Below are positions 1-8,366 of a stretch of 38,722 nt of DNA, one piece after another. The translations under genes were made by a program, and so were the position numbers. Position 1 is the stretch's first letter. Each line of letters opens with the position of its first letter. Where the stretch lies: contig NZ_JALKFX010000084.1 of the NCBI RefSeq assembly GCF_023243045.1, positions 1 through 38,722 on the forward strand. The letters run 5' to 3'. The notes below the pieces were generated by a model. It worked only from the letters and a program-made list of their open reading frames with translations, was not told where the DNA came from and did not search any database. The DNA comes from Frankia sp. AgB32. Lineage in GTDB: Bacteria; Actinomycetota; Actinomycetes; Frankiales; Frankiaceae.

Positions 1-1
1 G

Positions 2-145
2 CAGATCCTGGATCGGCTCGGTGGCCAGTGCCCGCAGGACGTGCGCGTGGACAGCCGCGGCCCGGTCGGGCGCCGGGGCGCCGCCGGCCGCCGCGGCCAG
101 CCGAGCGCCCGCTCCGCGGCCGCGCCAGGCCGGGTGGCGCGATGA
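2..145 (+). CDS. C-terminal tail of an upstream gene, probably DUF58 protein (partial)
   Basis: The frame is open from the left edge and ends at TGA 143-145, which overlaps the ATG of the transglutaminase gene (ATGA, 4-nt overlap). Only 47 residues are visible. They are rich in Arg, Ala, Gly and Pro and have no diagnostic motif. The DUF58 call rests on context only: membrane transglutaminases of this type usually follow a MoxR-DUF58 pair, and such a pair is present elsewhere in this window (33.0-35.3 kb). The start lies outside the window. Confidence 0.5.
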   Translation, partial: QILDRLGGQCPQDVRVDSRGPVGRRGAAGRRGQPSARSAAAPGRVAR

Positions 146-2703
146 GGGTCCGCCCGGTGCCGACCGCGGTGGCCGCGGTGGCGTGCCTGCTGTCCACCAG
201 TGCGCTGACCCGGCTGTTCGACGGGACGATGTGGTGGTTCGGGCCGGTGCTGATCGCGGCTGTCGTGGCCGTCGCGACGGCAGCCGTCGGCCGGCAGCTC
301 AGGCTGCCGCTCGGTGTCGGGCTCCTGCTCAACCTCGTCGGCCTCGTCGGCTGTCTGACGGTGCAGTGCGCGCGGGCCACCGCGGTGCTCGGGGTGCTGC
401 CGACCCCCGAGACCGCGAGCACGCTGCGCGCGCTCATCGCGGACGGCGGCTCGGACATCTCCCGCCTGGCCACGCCGGTGCCGCACCGACCCGGCCTGGT
501 GATCCTCACCGTCACCGGCGTCTACCTGACCGTCGTGGCCGTCGATCTGATCGTGGTCGCGCTGGAACGCCCGACGCTCGGGGGGCTGCCGCTGCTGGCC
601 CTGTACGCGGTGTCCGCCGCGATCCTGCCGGGCGGGGTCGGGCTCGTGCCGTTCGTGCTGGGGGCGGTCGGCTTCGTGACGCTGATGGTGCTCGACGGCC
701 GGATCGGCTTCGGCCGGTGGGGACGGTCGGTGCCCACCGCCCCCTGGCAGCTGGAGACCGGCCCGCCGGGTGGTCGGATCACCGTCTCCGCGCTCGGGGT
801 GGCGCTCGCCGCGCTGCTGGTCGCGGTCGCGGTGCCGGCGGGCCTGCCCTCGCTCGACGGCACGGGCCTGGTGTCCCGCAAGGGTGGCTACGGCGCCGGG
901 GACGGGCCGAGTTCGGCCAGCGTCGTGCAGCCGATCGTCTCGGTCAGCCAGCAGCTGCACGCCGACACCGAGGTCCCGTTGCTCAGCGTGCGCACGGACA
1001 CGCCGCGGTACCTGCGCCTGACGGCGCTGGAGAACTTCGACGGCCAGCTGTTCACCCTGCGGGCGCTCAACGCCACCCGGGACAACCGCGTCAGCCGCGG
1101 GCTGCCGAAGCCGGACATCGCGGGCGGCACCGTCGAGACGACCGCCACCATCACCGTGACCGATCGCTTCAAGGAGCTCTACCTCCCGGTTCCCGGCACC
1201 CCCACCAAGATCAAGGGGCTGGTCGGCGACTGGCGACTCGCCGCACCGACCAACACGATCTTCTCCACCCGCACCTCCACCGCGGGCGCGCACTACGAGG
1301 TCGACGCGGTCGCGCCGAATCCCACCCAGGCCGAGCTGGTGGCCTCCTCCGGTCCGGTACCGGCCGACCTGGCCGTCGACACCGCGCTGCCCTCGAACCT
1401 CGACCCCCGGCTGCGCCAGCTCCTGAACACCATCACCCGCAACGCCCACACCCCGTACGAGCGGGTGTACGCCATCCAGGAGTACCTGCGCGGGCCGCCG
1501 TTCGTCTACGACCTGGACGGCGCTCCGACGACGCAGGAGGGCGCGCTCTCCACGTTCCTGTTCGACAAGCACGTCGGGTACTGCGAGCAGTTCGCCTCGG
1601 CGATGACGGTCCTGGTCCGGCTGCTCGGAGTCCCGGCGCGGGTCGCGATCGGCTTCGTGCCCGGTGAGCGGCAGGCGGACGGCAGCTACCTGGTCACCAA
1701 CCGGCAGGCGCACGCCTGGCCGGAGGTGTGGTTCCCGTCGACCGGCTGGGTGAGCTTCGAGCCGACCCGACGGTCGGACGGGGCGACCGCGGCTCCGTCC
1801 TACGCCCCCGCCGGCGCCGCTGATCCCGACTCGCTGCCCGCGCCGGGATCGGACAGCGAGGCCACGCCCGCGCCGGCGCCGGGATCCGAGCCGGTGCCCG
1901 TGCCCACCACCGGTCCGACTCCCGGATCCGCCGCGTCCCAGGCGCCCACCACCAACGGCACCGACACCAGCGCCGCGCCCAGCCTACCCGGCTGGGCGAT
2001 CGTTCTGATCGTGGCCGCGGTCCTGGTCCTGGTGCTGCTGGCCGTGCCCGCGACGCTGCGGATACGGCGCCGCCGCGGCCGGTTGCGACCCGTCCGGGGC
2101 GGCGGGACCCCTGCCGACGGCCGGCAGTCCGCGGAGCAGGTGCACCTGGCCTGGACGGAACTGCTGGACGTCGCCGCCGATCTCGGGGTGACCATCCGGC
2201 CCAGCGACTCGCCGCGAGCCGGCGTGGCCCGGCTCGCCGCCTACCTCGACGCCGAGCCGGCGGACGGTCTGTCCGATGCCGTCCCGGACGACGCCGCGGC
2301 GACGACGTTCCCCGAAGCTCGCGCGGCCCTCGGCCGGCTGGCGGCCGCGGAGGAACGGGCCCGCTACGCCCCGCCGGAGCTGGTCGACGTGCCAGCGCCG
2401 ACCGAGGTGACCCGGGATGTGTCCGTCGTCGCTGGCGTCCTGTGGTCGGTGGCGCCGCGGAGCCGGCGGATCATCGGCCAGATCATGCCGCCGTCGGTGT
2501 GCCGCCGCGGCGGGGTCGACCAGCGCGACGCCGGGGCGGCTGCCGCCCGGTTCCGATGGGCCGCCCTCGGCCGGCGCCGTGACCGCGACGAGTCCGTCGG
2601 GGACGCGGACCCGAGCGATCGTGGAGCGCGGGACCAAGCCCAGGCCCAGGCAGCGCAGGACCGGGAACCGGTCGGTTCGGGCTCCCGGCCGACCGGCCGC
2701 TAG
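142..2703 (+). CDS. Membrane-anchored transglutaminase-like protein (TgpA/DUF3488 type)
   Basis: 853 residues. Six to seven hydrophobic segments fill roughly the first 240 residues (DUF3488/TgpA N-terminal region). An extracytoplasmic transglutaminase-like domain follows, with GYCEQFASAM (Cys481), QAHAWPEVWF (His524) and GWVSFEPT (Glu540 where many members have Asp). A Pro/Ser/Thr-rich linker (about 555-610), one more membrane helix (about 618-640) and a DUF4129-like cytoplasmic region come next. The last ~90 residues are Arg/Asp/Gln-rich and look non-conserved. The family is thought to cleave or crosslink peptide bonds at the cell surface; the substrate is unknown. The start is set by the ATGA overlap with the upstream gene; an in-frame start at 28 would add low-complexity residues overlapping that gene. 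It is probably co-transcribed with the upstream gene. Confidence 0.85.
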   Translation: MRVRPVPTAVAAVACLLSTSALTRLFDGTMWWFGPVLIAAVVAVATAAVGRQLRLPLGVGLLLNLVGLVGCLTVQCARATAVLGVLPTPETASTLRALIADGGSDISRLATPVPHRPGLVILTVTGVYLTVVAVDLIVVALERPTLGGLPLLALYAVSAAILPGGVGLVPFVLGAVGFVTLMVLDGRIGFGRWGRSVPTAPWQLETGPPGGRITVSALGVALAALLVAVAVPAGLPSLDGTGLVSRKGGYGAGDGPSSASVVQPIVSVSQQLHADTEVPLLSVRTDTPRYLRLTALENFDGQLFTLRALNATRDNRVSRGLPKPDIAGGTVETTATITVTDRFKELYLPVPGTPTKIKGLVGDWRLAAPTNTIFSTRTSTAGAHYEVDAVAPNPTQAELVASSGPVPADLAVDTALPSNLDPRLRQLLNTITRNAHTPYERVYAIQEYLRGPPFVYDLDGAPTTQEGALSTFLFDKHVGYCEQFASAMTVLVRLLGVPARVAIGFVPGERQADGSYLVTNRQAHAWPEVWFPSTGWVSFEPTRRSDGATAAPSYAPAGAADPDSLPAPGSDSEATPAPAPGSEPVPVPTTGPTPGSAASQAPTTNGTDTSAAPSLPGWAIVLIVAAVLVLVLLAVPATLRIRRRRGRLRPVRGGGTPADGRQSAEQVHLAWTELLDVAADLGVTIRPSDSPRAGVARLAAYLDAEPADGLSDAVPDDAAATTFPEARAALGRLAAAEERARYAPPELVDVPAPTEVTRDVSVVAGVLWSVAPRSRRIIGQIMPPSVCRRGGVDQRDAGAAAARFRWAALGRRRDRDESVGDADPSDRGARDQAQAQAAQDREPVGSGSRPTGR

Positions 2704-2942
2704 GCGGCCTCTCCCGGCGGTCGGTGGCGGACAGCGCGCTGGCTCGCAGCGAACGGCTCGCAGCGGACGGCGGCAGTGCGCTCGTGGCGACCGAAGCTCA
2801 CGGCAGGTCGACACGTCGCTCGCGGCTCGGCGCAGGCCGGAAGGGCCGCGGTGGTCTTTCTATACGACTTCGTGTCCGATGTGTCCGTACAGCGCGACCA
2901 TCAGGCCCCCGTCGCGGCCGGTCGGCCGCGAGCGGAGCGTGG

Positions 2943-3347
2943 TCAGGGGCGGTCTTCCCAGCGGCGCCGCCAGCGCTCCTCGACCCGTTCCATGAACGGC
3001 GCCTTCGTCCGGGGACGGGCTCTCCCCCGGCCGCGGCCACCTGGCCGGCCGGCCGTCTCCCGGCCACTGATCCGGCGCAGGTCCGCGGCTCCCCGCAACG
3101 CCGCGAACAGCATCATCAGGAAGCCGAGGATGCCCAGGATGACGGTGAGGGGCACCCGGTTGAGCACCACGCCGACAACCAGGACCGCGAGGCCGAGCAG
3201 GAAGACGACGGCGCTACGCCGCACCCGGCGCAGCAGGTAGGTACGAGGGTCCGTCGACCGCACGGCGCTGGCGAACTTCGGATCATCCTCGACGAGAGCG
3301 CGCTCGATCTGCTCCAGAAGGCGCTGCTCGTTCTCCGAGAGCGGCAT
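2943..3347 (-). CDS. DUF3040 domain membrane protein
   Basis: 134 residues. The N-terminus MPLSENEQRLLEQIERAL is the typical opening of DUF3040 proteins. It is followed by a double membrane segment (about residues 43-85) and a basic Arg/Gly-rich tail. Function is unknown; these small proteins are widespread in Actinomycetota. The ATG at 3347 is preferred over the in-frame GTG at 3362 because a GAGAGGAG ribosome-binding site lies just upstream of the ATG. The gene converges on the transglutaminase gene (239-nt gap, no convincing terminator) and lies downstream of dinB on the same strand. Confidence 0.8.
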   Translation of the reverse strand: MPLSENEQRLLEQIERALVEDDPKFASAVRSTDPRTYLLRRVRRSAVVFLLGLAVLVVGVVLNRVPLTVILGILGFLMMLFAALRGAADLRRISGRETAGRPGGRGRGRARPRTKAPFMERVEERWRRRWEDRP

Positions 3348-3367
3348 CGACGCTCCTCTCACGACCG

Positions 3368-3389
3368 CAGGCCCGCGAGGACGGGCCTG
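3368..3389. other. Perfect 8-bp inverted repeat between dinB and the DUF3040 gene
   Basis: CAGGCCCG, a 6-nt spacer and CGGGCCTG form a perfect stem-loop about 20 nt upstream of the DUF3040 start. No T-tract follows on either strand, so it is not a classical terminator. It could be a 5' leader hairpin, an L-shaped dinB terminator or a protein site. Confidence 0.35.
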
Positions 3390-3494
3390 GCAACCAAGAA
3401 TAGGCGTGCATGGGCGAGCGCGGTAGGCAACCCGTCATGCCGGGGTCAACCGCGCCATTCCCCTCACCTCTTCCGGTTCCCACGCCGCAGGCGT

Positions 3495-4769
3495 TCATGC
3501 CCTCGCAGCCCCGTTCCCACCCGCGCCGGGCGGCCCACCCGAGCCGCGCTGGCCACCCGAACCGCGCTGGCCGATCAGCGATGCCGGGCCGACCGCCGCA
3601 GCGCCGAAACGCGCCCGCGCACGGTCGGCGACCCGCTCCAGCTCCGTCCACCCCTCGGGCCGCTCGCCGAGCAGCAACTGCCGGGGACCGGCCTCGCCGA
3701 GGTTGCTGGCGCGCACACCCAACAGCCGCACCATCGTGTCCTCCGCGCCCGGCGGCGGCCCGCCACCCGACGCCCGGTGAACGCCCAGCAGGCCAAGGTC
3801 GGCGACCAGGCCGACGGATGTCGCGTAGATGGTCTGGGAGACATCGGTGGAATCGCGCAGTGTCCGGGACCGGGTGATGGTCCGAAAGTCGGCGAAGCGC
3901 ACCTTCACCGAGATCGTCCGGGCGGTCCGTCCGCGGTGACGCAGCTGCGCGGCCACCCGACCGGACAGCCGCAGCAGTTCCCGGGCCAGCACCGCCGGGT
4001 CGCCGACATCGGTGGGAAAAGTGCGCTCGGCACCGATGGTGACGTCCGTCCCGCCGGGGTCCACCTGCCGTTCGTCGATCCCCCAGGCCAGTCGATGCAG
4101 GTGAGCGCCGGCCGCGTCGCCGAGGGCGCGGCGCAACGTGTCGACGGGGGTACCCGCGATGTCCCCGATCGTGCGTAGCCCCAGGCGGGTCAGGACCGCC
4201 TCCGCCCGGGGGCCAACCCCCCACAGGGCCCCCGTCGGGAGTGGATGCAGGTAGGCGAGCACCTGGTCGGGGGGCACGACCGCCAGTCCGTCCGGCTTGC
4301 ACCGGGTTGACGCGATCTTCGCGACGAACATCGAGGGGGCGACGCCGACCGAGCAGGTGAGGTCCTGCTCGGCGGCGCCGCGGCGCCGGATCGCCGCCGC
4401 GATCCGCGGTGGCGATCCGAACAGGGCCCGAGCCCCGGCGACGTCGAGAAACGCCTCATCCACCGACAGCGGCGCCACCAGCGGGGTGAAGTCCCGGAAG
4501 ATCTTCATGATCTCCACCGAGGCCGCCCGGTACGCCGCGTGGTCCGGCGGGACGACGACCGCGGCCGGACACATCCGTCGGGCCCGGCCCATCGGCATCG
4601 CGCTGCGGACTCCGAAGGCCCGGGCCTCATAGGTCGCCGACAGCACGACTCCGCGCTCGCCGCCGGCCACGATCATCGGCCGGCCGCGCAGTTCCGGCCG
4701 CCGCCGCAGCTCCACCGAGGCGAAGAACGCGTCCATGTCGACATGCAGGATCGCGCTGTCAGCAGCCAT
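3495..4769 (-). CDS. dinB: DNA polymerase IV (Y-family)
   Basis: 424 residues. Translesion DNA polymerase. Catalytic motifs are intact: DMDAFFASVE (Asp11) and SVDEAFLD (Asp104-Glu105). The helix-hairpin-helix/thumb region (GVGPRAEAVLTRLGLRTIGD) and the little-finger domain follow. A QLLLGE segment near the C-terminus resembles a beta-clamp-binding motif. The tail is Gly/Arg-rich. ATG 4769 gives the usual N-terminus just before the first catalytic motif; an upstream TTG (4787) would add six atypical residues. It lies downstream of dnaE2 and a mini-ORF on the same strand. No LexA-type palindrome was found directly in front of it, so SOS control would have to come by read-through. Confidence 0.93.
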   Translation of the reverse strand: MAADSAILHVDMDAFFASVELRRRPELRGRPMIVAGGERGVVLSATYEARAFGVRSAMPMGRARRMCPAAVVVPPDHAAYRAASVEIMKIFRDFTPLVAPLSVDEAFLDVAGARALFGSPPRIAAAIRRRGAAEQDLTCSVGVAPSMFVAKIASTRCKPDGLAVVPPDQVLAYLHPLPTGALWGVGPRAEAVLTRLGLRTIGDIAGTPVDTLRRALGDAAGAHLHRLAWGIDERQVDPGGTDVTIGAERTFPTDVGDPAVLARELLRLSGRVAAQLRHRGRTARTISVKVRFADFRTITRSRTLRDSTDVSQTIYATSVGLVADLGLLGVHRASGGGPPPGAEDTMVRLLGVRASNLGEAGPRQLLLGERPEGWTELERVADRARARFGAAAVGPASLIGQRGSGGQRGSGGPPGAGGNGAARA

Positions 4770-4811
4770 CGACGCCCGCCCCGCCAAGCCCCGGCGGGCG
4801 CGGACCGCGGG

Positions 4812-4970
4812 TCAGCGGCCCACAACGAGACCGATGGCGACGCCGACTGCCAGCCCGCCCGCCGTCAGTCGCAGCACCCGCCGCAACCAGGCGTTGCGGC
4901 TGGCTGCGGCAAACGGCGCGGACCGCCGATAGATGCCGGGACGGCGGGTCCCGCCAGCACGGAGAAACAT
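4812..4970 (-). CDS. 52-residue membrane mini-protein between dnaE2 and dinB
   Basis: Not recognised. ATG 4970 is preceded by AGGTGATCATCG, giving an AGGTG ribosome-binding site at good spacing. The peptide is basic in its first half (MFLRAGGTRRPGIYRR start, more Arg later) and ends with one hydrophobic stretch, LTAGGLAVGVAIGLVVG, then Arg-stop. This looks like a single-pass or tail-anchored peptide with its positive end in the cytoplasm. It stops 42 nt before dinB and starts 90 nt after dnaE2 ends, so it fits into the same transcription unit. It could be a chance ORF in GC-rich DNA. The ribosome-binding site and the hydrophobic segment argue that it is real. Confidence 0.5.
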   Translation of the reverse strand: MFLRAGGTRRPGIYRRSAPFAAASRNAWLRRVLRLTAGGLAVGVAIGLVVGR

Positions 4971-5060
4971 CGATGATCACCTGCTTCGTCACCTACAGCA
5001 CCTCAAGAGATAACCGATAGTGAACGACCATCACGCTGCGTGCAACAGTGTGGGGCGGGA

Positions 5061-8000
5061 TCACCGGAAGTCCCGGGATCGTTGGTGAACGGCGACCGGC
5101 AGCGCCCACATCCGCTCGGCGATCACGTTGGTCACGTTGTCGGCCCGTTCGATGCGCCCCCGGATGACGAGAGCGGTCGCCGTTCGGGCCACCACCCGGT
5201 GGCGGGCCCAGAGCCCCGGCGAGCAGATCACGTTGACCAGGCCCGTCTCGTCCTCCAGGTTGACGAAGATGGTACCCCCGGCTGTCGCCGGGCGCTGGCG
5301 ATGGGTGACGATCCCGGCGACCAGCACGCGGCGTCCCGCGTCGGCGTCCGACAGCCCGGCAGCGGTCGTCACTCCCCGCGCACGGAGCCGTTCCCGCAGG
5401 AACCGGGTGGGATAGCCGTCGGGGGTGATCCCGGTCGCCCAGAGGTCGGCCACCGATTCCTCGACCTCGGTCATCCCCGGCAGGTGCGGGGCGACCGCGG
5501 TGACATCCGCGCCGAAGACCATCCCGCCGAGGCGGTCCGGCCGGGCCTGGGCGACCGCGCCCGCCGCCCACAGCGCCTCGCGCCGGGCCAGCCCGAAACA
5601 GCCGAACGCCCCGGCGGTGGCCAGTGCCTCGACCTGGTCGACGGACAGGCCGACCCGACGGACGAGGTCGGCCATGTCGGTGTAAGGACCCCCGGCCGTC
5701 CGCGCGTCGACGATGCGGTGGGCGAGCTCCTCCCCCACCCGCCGGACCCCGGCCAACCCGAGCCGGACCCGCGGGTGGGAAGCGGCGTCGGCACCGTCCT
5801 CGACCAGACTGGCCGGGGCCGCGGAGGCGTTGACGTCCGGGCGCAGCACCTCGACCCCGTGCCGGCGGGCGTCGGCGACGAGGCTCTGCGGTGAGTAGAA
5901 ACCCATCGGCTGCGCGTTCAGCAGCGCGGCGCAGAACACGGCCGGGTAGTAGAGCTTGATCCAGGAGCTGGCGTACACCAGGAACGCGAAGCTCACCGAG
6001 TGACTCTCGGGGAACCCGAAGTTCGCGAAGGCCGACAGCTTCGCGAACAGGTCGTCGGCCAGCTCGCCGGTGATGCCGCTGGCCGCCATCCCGGCGTGGA
6101 GCCGTTCCCGCAGCCGCTCGATACGTTCCGCGGACCGCTTGGAACCCATCGCCCGGCGCAGCTCGTCCGCCTCGGCCGCGGAGAACCCGGCGATGTCGAT
6201 CGCCATCTGCATGAGCTGTTCCTGGAACAGCGGGATGCCCAGGGTCTTCGCCAGTGACCGGCGCAGCAGCGGATGCGGGTAGGTCACCTCCTCCACCCCG
6301 TTGCGGCGGCGGATGTAGGGATGGACCGAACCGCCCTGGATCGGGCCGGGCCGGATCAGCGCCACCTCGATCACCAGGTCGTAGAAGCGCCGGGGCCGCA
6401 GCCGGGGCAGCGTCGCCATCTGCGCGCGGCTCTCCACCTGGAACACGCCGATCGAGTCGGCCGCGCAGAGCATGTCGTAGACGGCGGGGTCCTCCGGGGG
6501 GATCAGCGACAGGTCGAGATCGCGCCCGTGGTGCTCGCGGATGAGGTCGAACGCCTTGTTCAGCATCGCGAGCATGCCGAGACCGAGCAGGTCGAACTTC
6601 ACCAGGCCGGCGGCCGCGCAGTCGTCCTTGTCCCACTGGATCACCGTCCGCCCGGGCATGCGGGCCCACTCGACCGGAACCACCTCCCCGACCGGCCGGT
6701 CGCAGATCACCATGCCGCCGGAATGGATGCCCAGGTGCCGGGGGAACCCGAGCAGCTGCTCGGACAGCTGGGTCACCGCGGGCGGGATGTCGTGCTCCGC
6801 GCCGCTCGCGCCGGCCGGCCCGGCGCCCGGCAGCGACCACCGGTCGAGCTGACGGGACCAGGCGTCCTGCTGGCCCGGGGAGAAGCCCAGCGCCCTGGCG
6901 ATGTCCCGGACCGCCGACCGGGGCCGGTAGGTGATCACGTTGGCCACCTGGGCGGCCCGGTCCCGCCCGTAGCGCCGATAGACGTACTGGATCACTTCCT
7001 CGCGGCGCCCGGACTCGATGTCGAGGTCGATGTCGGGTGGCCCGTCCCGCTCCGGCGCGAGGAAGCGTTCGAACAGCAGGCCGAAGGAGACCGCGTCGAC
7101 CCCGGTGATGCCCAGGGCGTAGCAGACGGCGGAGTTCGCCGCCGAGCCCCGCCCCTGGCAGAGGATCCGGTGCCGGCGGCAGAACTCGACGATGTCGTGG
7201 ACGATGAGGAAGTAGCCGGGGAAGCCGAGCTGCTCGATCATCGTCAGCTCGTGGGTGAGCTGGTCGTAGGCACCGGCGACCCGTTCTCGCCCGGCCGGGC
7301 CATACCGGCGCGCCGCCCCCTGTATGGTGAGCAGCCGCAGCCAGCTCGCCTCGGTGTGCCCCGGCGGGACGGGGAAGTCGGGCAGCCTCGGCGCGACCAG
7401 GCGCAGGTCGAAGGCGCATTCGGCGCCGATCCGCGCGGCCTGCTCCACCGCGCCGGGGTAGCGGGTGAACCGGGAGGCCATCTCCGCCCCGGACCGCAGG
7501 TGGGCGGTGCCCGCGGCCGGTAGCCACCCGTCCATCTCCTCCAGGCTGCGCCGGGCCCGCACCGCGGCCATCGCCGCCGCGAGCCGGGCCGCGCCGGGCG
7601 CGGCGTAGTGGACGTTGCCGGTCGCCACCAGCGGCAGCCCGGCGGCGCGGGCCAGCTCGGCGAGAGCGTCGTTGCGGGCCGCGTCCAGCGGGTGAGAATG
7701 GTCGGTGATCTCCACCGCCACGTTGTCCCACCCGAACAGTTCCGCCAGGCCGGCCAGGGCCGCCCCGGCCGCCGCGGCGCCGCCGTCGGCGAGAGCTCGG
7801 GGAACCGTGCCCTTGCGGCATCCGGTGAGCACCTGCCAGTGCCCCCCGGCCGCCCGCGCGCAGGACTCCAGATCGGCCACCAGCCGGCCCTTCTCCCCGC
7901 CGGCCAGGTGGGCGTCGGACAGCAGCCGCGACAGCCGCCGGTAGCCCTCGGGATCACGGGCGAGAACGAGAAGATGTTCGCCGCCCGGGTCGGTCTCGCC

Positions 8001-8366
8001 CGCGCGGGCGCCCGGGGCGCCGAGGGAGATCTCCGCGCCGAACACCGTTCGCAGCCCCACCTCCCGGGCGGCCTCCGCGAACCGGACGACGCCGTAGAGC
8101 CCGTCGTGATCGGTGAGGGCGAGCGCCGACAGTCCCAGTCGCACCGCCTCTTCCACGAGGTCCTCCGGCTGGCTGGCGCCGTCCAGAAAACTGAACGCGG
8201 AATGGCAGTGCAGCTCCGCGTAGGGCGCCGTCCCGCCCTGCGCCGCGCGCAGCCCCGCCCGCGGGCGGTAGGGGGCCCGCCGGCGCGACCAGGCCGGGCT
8301 GTCCCCACCGTCGCCGACGGGAGCTGGTGAGCCCACCGGCCCGCGCGGCACCACCGGGTCAGTCAT
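5061..8366 (-). CDS. dnaE2: Error-prone DNA polymerase DnaE2 (ImuC)
   Basis: 1,101 residues. C-family polymerase that does damage-induced mutagenesis with ImuA' and ImuB. An N-terminal PHP domain begins near residue 50 (AELHCHSAFSFLDGA, then ALTDHDGLYG). The palm carries the catalytic PDIDLDIE motif with further conserved polymerase-III-alpha blocks such as FPESHSVSFAFLVY. A C-terminal OB-fold (NLEDETGLVNVICSP) ends the protein. ATG 8366 overlaps the end of imuB by 8 nt, indicating translational coupling; an upstream start at 8432 would run deep into imuB. It lies in the probable SOS operon controlled by the palindrome at 11196-11211. Confidence 0.95.
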   Translation of the reverse strand: MTDPVVPRGPVGSPAPVGDGGDSPAWSRRRAPYRPRAGLRAAQGGTAPYAELHCHSAFSFLDGASQPEDLVEEAVRLGLSALALTDHDGLYGVVRFAEAAREVGLRTVFGAEISLGAPGARAGETDPGGEHLLVLARDPEGYRRLSRLLSDAHLAGGEKGRLVADLESCARAAGGHWQVLTGCRKGTVPRALADGGAAAAGAALAGLAELFGWDNVAVEITDHSHPLDAARNDALAELARAAGLPLVATGNVHYAAPGAARLAAAMAAVRARRSLEEMDGWLPAAGTAHLRSGAEMASRFTRYPGAVEQAARIGAECAFDLRLVAPRLPDFPVPPGHTEASWLRLLTIQGAARRYGPAGRERVAGAYDQLTHELTMIEQLGFPGYFLIVHDIVEFCRRHRILCQGRGSAANSAVCYALGITGVDAVSFGLLFERFLAPERDGPPDIDLDIESGRREEVIQYVYRRYGRDRAAQVANVITYRPRSAVRDIARALGFSPGQQDAWSRQLDRWSLPGAGPAGASGAEHDIPPAVTQLSEQLLGFPRHLGIHSGGMVICDRPVGEVVPVEWARMPGRTVIQWDKDDCAAAGLVKFDLLGLGMLAMLNKAFDLIREHHGRDLDLSLIPPEDPAVYDMLCAADSIGVFQVESRAQMATLPRLRPRRFYDLVIEVALIRPGPIQGGSVHPYIRRRNGVEEVTYPHPLLRRSLAKTLGIPLFQEQLMQMAIDIAGFSAAEADELRRAMGSKRSAERIERLRERLHAGMAASGITGELADDLFAKLSAFANFGFPESHSVSFAFLVYASSWIKLYYPAVFCAALLNAQPMGFYSPQSLVADARRHGVEVLRPDVNASAAPASLVEDGADAASHPRVRLGLAGVRRVGEELAHRIVDARTAGGPYTDMADLVRRVGLSVDQVEALATAGAFGCFGLARREALWAAGAVAQARPDRLGGMVFGADVTAVAPHLPGMTEVEESVADLWATGITPDGYPTRFLRERLRARGVTTAAGLSDADAGRRVLVAGIVTHRQRPATAGGTIFVNLEDETGLVNVICSPGLWARHRVVARTATALVIRGRIERADNVTNVIAERMWALPVAVHQRSRDFR

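Noticed and set aside
3368-3389. Rho-independent terminator after dinB
   Set aside because: The stem is perfect but no T-tract follows, and it lies close to the DUF3040 start; listed only as an inverted repeat.
2724-4178. Long plus-strand frames across the DUF3040 and dinB genes
   Set aside because: Low-complexity shadows of genes clearly encoded on the minus strand.
4993-7821. A 942-codon open frame on the minus strand within dnaE2
   Set aside because: Out-of-frame shadow of dnaE2; Arg/Gly/Pro composition and no domain.
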